Positions 61,833-64,000 of a stretch of DNA of 64,000 bases are shown one piece after another. Numbering within the stretch: the first letter of the stretch is position 1; every line of letters begins with the position of its first letter. Source of the DNA: an uncultured Pelagibacteraceae bacterium (GTDB taxonomy: Bacteria > Pseudomonadota > Alphaproteobacteria > Pelagibacterales > Pelagibacteraceae); contig CACIWX010000003.1 in the NCBI GenBank assembly GCA_902590465.1, positions 1-64,000 of the forward strand, read 5' to 3'. The notes below the pieces were generated by a model. That model was not told where the DNA came from and did not search any database. It saw nothing but the letters and a program-made list of their open reading frames with translations. Position numbers and translations under genes: made by a program.

Positions 61833-63122
61833 ATGGCTCAAGATTATAAAGTAAAAGACATCAGTCAGGCAAATTTCGGTAGAAAAGAAATTTCTCTGGC
61901 AGAAACTGAAATGCCAGGACTTATGGCTTTGAGGAAAGAATATAAAGGTAAAAAACCTTTAAAGGGTGCAAGAATTCTAGGTTGTCTTCACATGACAATA
62001 CAAACCGCAGTTTTAATTGAAACTTTAGTTGAACTAGGAGCAGAGGTTAGGTGGTCTTCATGCAATATTTTTTCAACGCAAGATCACGCTGCAGCAGCAA
62101 TAGCGAAAGCCGGTATTCCGGTATTTGCTTGGAAAGGTGAGACCGAAGAAGAGTACTGGTGGTGTGTTAAACAAACCATTGAAGGAAAGAAAGATTGGAA
62201 ACCAAATATGATTTTAGATGATGGTGGCGATCTTACTGCCTTAATGCACAAAGAATATAAAAATTTATTAAAAGATGTAAAGGGAGTTTCAGAAGAAACT
62301 ACAACTGGAGTTTTAGCACTTAAAAAAATGGAGTCAGATAAAGAATTATTAGTACCTGCTATAAATGTAAATGACTCAGTTACAAAATCTAAATTTGACA
62401 ACCTCTATGGTTGTAGAGAAAGTTTAGTAGACGGTATAAAAAGAGCTACTGATGTTATGATGTCAGGTAAAGTAGCCATTGTAGCTGGATTTGGGGATGT
62501 TGGTAAAGGAAGTGCAGCTTCATTACGTCAAGCAGGTGCAAGAGTTATGGTTACCGAGACAGACCCTATATGTGCGTTACAAGCTGCTATGGAAGGTTAC
62601 GAAGTTGTTGTTATGGATGAAGCTATTAAAGACGCTGATATAGTTGTAACCGCTACAGGAAATAAAGATATAGTCACAGCAGATCACATGAGAAATATGA
62701 AAGACAGAGCAATACTTTGTAACATTGGTCACTTTGACAACGAAATTCAAGTTGAAGCATTGAAAAATTATAAGTGGGACGAAATAAAACCTCAAGTTCA
62801 TGAAATTGAGTTGCCTAGTAAAAAAAGGATTATACTTCTAGCTGAAGGAAGATTAGTAAATTTAGGATGTGCTACAGGGCATCCTAGTTTTGTGATGAGC
62901 GCATCATTCACAAATCAAGTTATTGCTCAAATTGAATTATGGAATAATTCAAATAAATATGAGAAAAAAGTTTATGTACTTCCCAAACATCTTGATGAAA
63001 AAGTTGCAATGCTTCATTTAGAAAAAGTAGGAGCTAAACTAACAAAAATGTCAAAAGAGCAAGCCGATTATATTAGCGTTAAACCATCAGGACCATTTAA
63101 ACCAGATACTTATCGCTACTAA
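61833..63122 (+). CDS. ahcY: Adenosylhomocysteinase
   Basis: [64 protein letters not shown]-terminal KPDTYRY. ATG 61833 preferred over 61794. Confidence 0.98.
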   Translation: MAQDYKVKDISQANFGRKEISLAETEMPGLMALRKEYKGKKPLKGARILGCLHMTIQTAVLIETLVELGAEVRWSSCNIFSTQDHAAAAIAKAGIPVFAWKGETEEEYWWCVKQTIEGKKDWKPNMILDDGGDLTALMHKEYKNLLKDVKGVSEETTTGVLALKKMESDKELLVPAINVNDSVTKSKFDNLYGCRESLVDGIKRATDVMMSGKVAIVAGFGDVGKGSAASLRQAGARVMVTETDPICALQAAMEGYEVVVMDEAIKDADIVVTATGNKDIVTADHMRNMKDRAILCNIGHFDNEIQVEALKNYKWDEIKPQVHEIELPSKKRIILLAEGRLVNLGCATGHPSFVMSASFTNQVIAQIELWNNSNKYEKKVYVLPKHLDEKVAMLHLEKVGAKLTKMSKEQADYISVKPSGPFKPDTYRY

Positions 63123-63131
63123 CAGTAGCTA

Positions 63132-63584
63132 ATGATTGTTAAATCTTTAGACCATTTAAATCTAATATCTAAATCAATTTCAAAAAGGTTAGAAAATGGA
63201 GATTGTATTTTCTTAATTGGAGAAATCGGTGTAGGGAAGACTACATTCACAAGATTTTTAATTAATAACTTACAAAATCAAAAAGGACTTAAAGAAACAG
63301 AAGTGTTGAGTCCTACATTTAACTTACTTTATGAATATGAAATTAAAGATCTTAAGATTATGCATTATGATCTTTACCGAATTAATAAAGCCAATGAATT
63401 AGATCATCTTGGTATTTTTTTAGAAAATAAAAAAACAATTAAAATTATAGAGTGGCCAGACTTAATTAAAACACCATTAATTAATAAATTAGAAATTCAT
63501 TTAGAGTACGGAGAAAATGATAAGGAAAGAAAAATGATGATAAATGGGGTAAACAAATGGGAAGATCTTGAAAATGAAATATAA
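63132..63584 (+). CDS. tsaE: tRNA threonylcarbamoyladenosine biosynthesis ATPase TsaE
   Basis: CIFLIGEIGVGKTTFTRFLI, VLSPTFNLLYEYEIKDLKIMHYDLYRI, IIEWPDLI. Confidence 0.94.
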   Translation: MIVKSLDHLNLISKSISKRLENGDCIFLIGEIGVGKTTFTRFLINNLQNQKGLKETEVLSPTFNLLYEYEIKDLKIMHYDLYRINKANELDHLGIFLENKKTIKIIEWPDLIKTPLINKLEIHLEYGENDKERKMMINGVNKWEDLENEI

Positions 63585-64000
63585 ATTGAAAAAAATTTCA
63601 GGAGATGCCTCATTTAGAGAATTTTATAGATTAAAAAAAAACAACAAAACCTCAATCATTGTCTTTGCTAAAAAAGAAAAATTTAAAAATCTTGCAGTAT
63701 ATATGGTGATAAATAATATTCTTAACCATAACAGGATAAATGCTCCAAAATTATTGAGCAATCATTATAAAAACGATATGATCGAAATATCTGATTTAGG
63801 CGAAAAATCCTTCTACGATCACGTAATTTTAAAAAAAAATAAACTTAATAGTTATAAATCATTAATAAAATTATTAATTAAGATACAAAAAATAAAAGTA
63901 AAAAAACTTTATAAATTTGAAAAACTAAAAATTAAAATACCAAATTATACATTATCCAATCTTCACAAAGAATCTGATTTGTTTTTTGATTGGTACTTAA
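63574..64000 (+). CDS. Aminoglycoside phosphotransferase-fold kinase, AmgK-like (truncated by window end)
   Basis: MKYKLKKISGDASFREFYRLKKNNKTSIIVFAKKEKFKN...; overlaps the tsaE 3' end by 11 nt; no stop before 64000. The GDASFRxYxRL motif is typical of tsaE-adjacent kinases. Confidence 0.75.
   Translation, partial: MKYKLKKISGDASFREFYRLKKNNKTSIIVFAKKEKFKNLAVYMVINNILNHNRINAPKLLSNHYKNDMIEISDLGEKSFYDHVILKKNKLNSYKSLIKLLIKIQKIKVKKLYKFEKLKIKIPNYTLSNLHKESDLFFDWYL

Overview
This 64 kb window is very AT-rich and gene-dense, and it carries mostly core alphaproteobacterial genes. Gene content, gene order and streamlining fit a SAR11/Pelagibacter-like genome; that taxonomic call is inference. Recognisable blocks:
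- 3' end of an outer-membrane porin
- thiE-like / yggS / L,D-transpeptidase
- adenosine kinase-nth-dapB-dnaJ-dnaK-grpE
- rdgB, lpoA-like / rsmI-dolP, maeB, murJ-trpS-nfuA-like-bax-like
- tsaB-like-fur-miaB-phoH-ybeY-lnt-metK
- nusA-infB-rbfA-rpsO-pnp
- fabA-fabB-fabI / irr-rubrerythrin-Fe-S oxidoreductase-DUF3501
- dut-coaBC-ubiB-ubiE / mutM-rpsT-dnaA-dnaN-gyrB
- regB / speB-DHS-like-ODC-like / regA, bioY, ABC ATPase, polA, chvI-chvG, ahcY, tsaE, amgK-like (truncated)
I saw no rRNA, tRNA, CRISPR array, IS element or prophage. No large new multi-gene system stands out. The most interesting items are small or regulatory: an unlisted 35-aa ArfA-like ribosome-rescue ORF; an unlisted 56-aa two-TM ORF coupled to dapB; three Irr-box-like palindromes around irr/rubrerythrin; a perfect terminator hairpin just upstream of the nusA Shine-Dalgarno; a terminator encoded inside the 3' coding end of the opposing gene; several divergent gene pairs with zero or negative start-to-start spacing; a miniature TsaB; and a deoxyhypusine-synthase-like gene in a polyamine cluster between regB and regA. 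All identifications are by eye from sequence motifs; no search was run.
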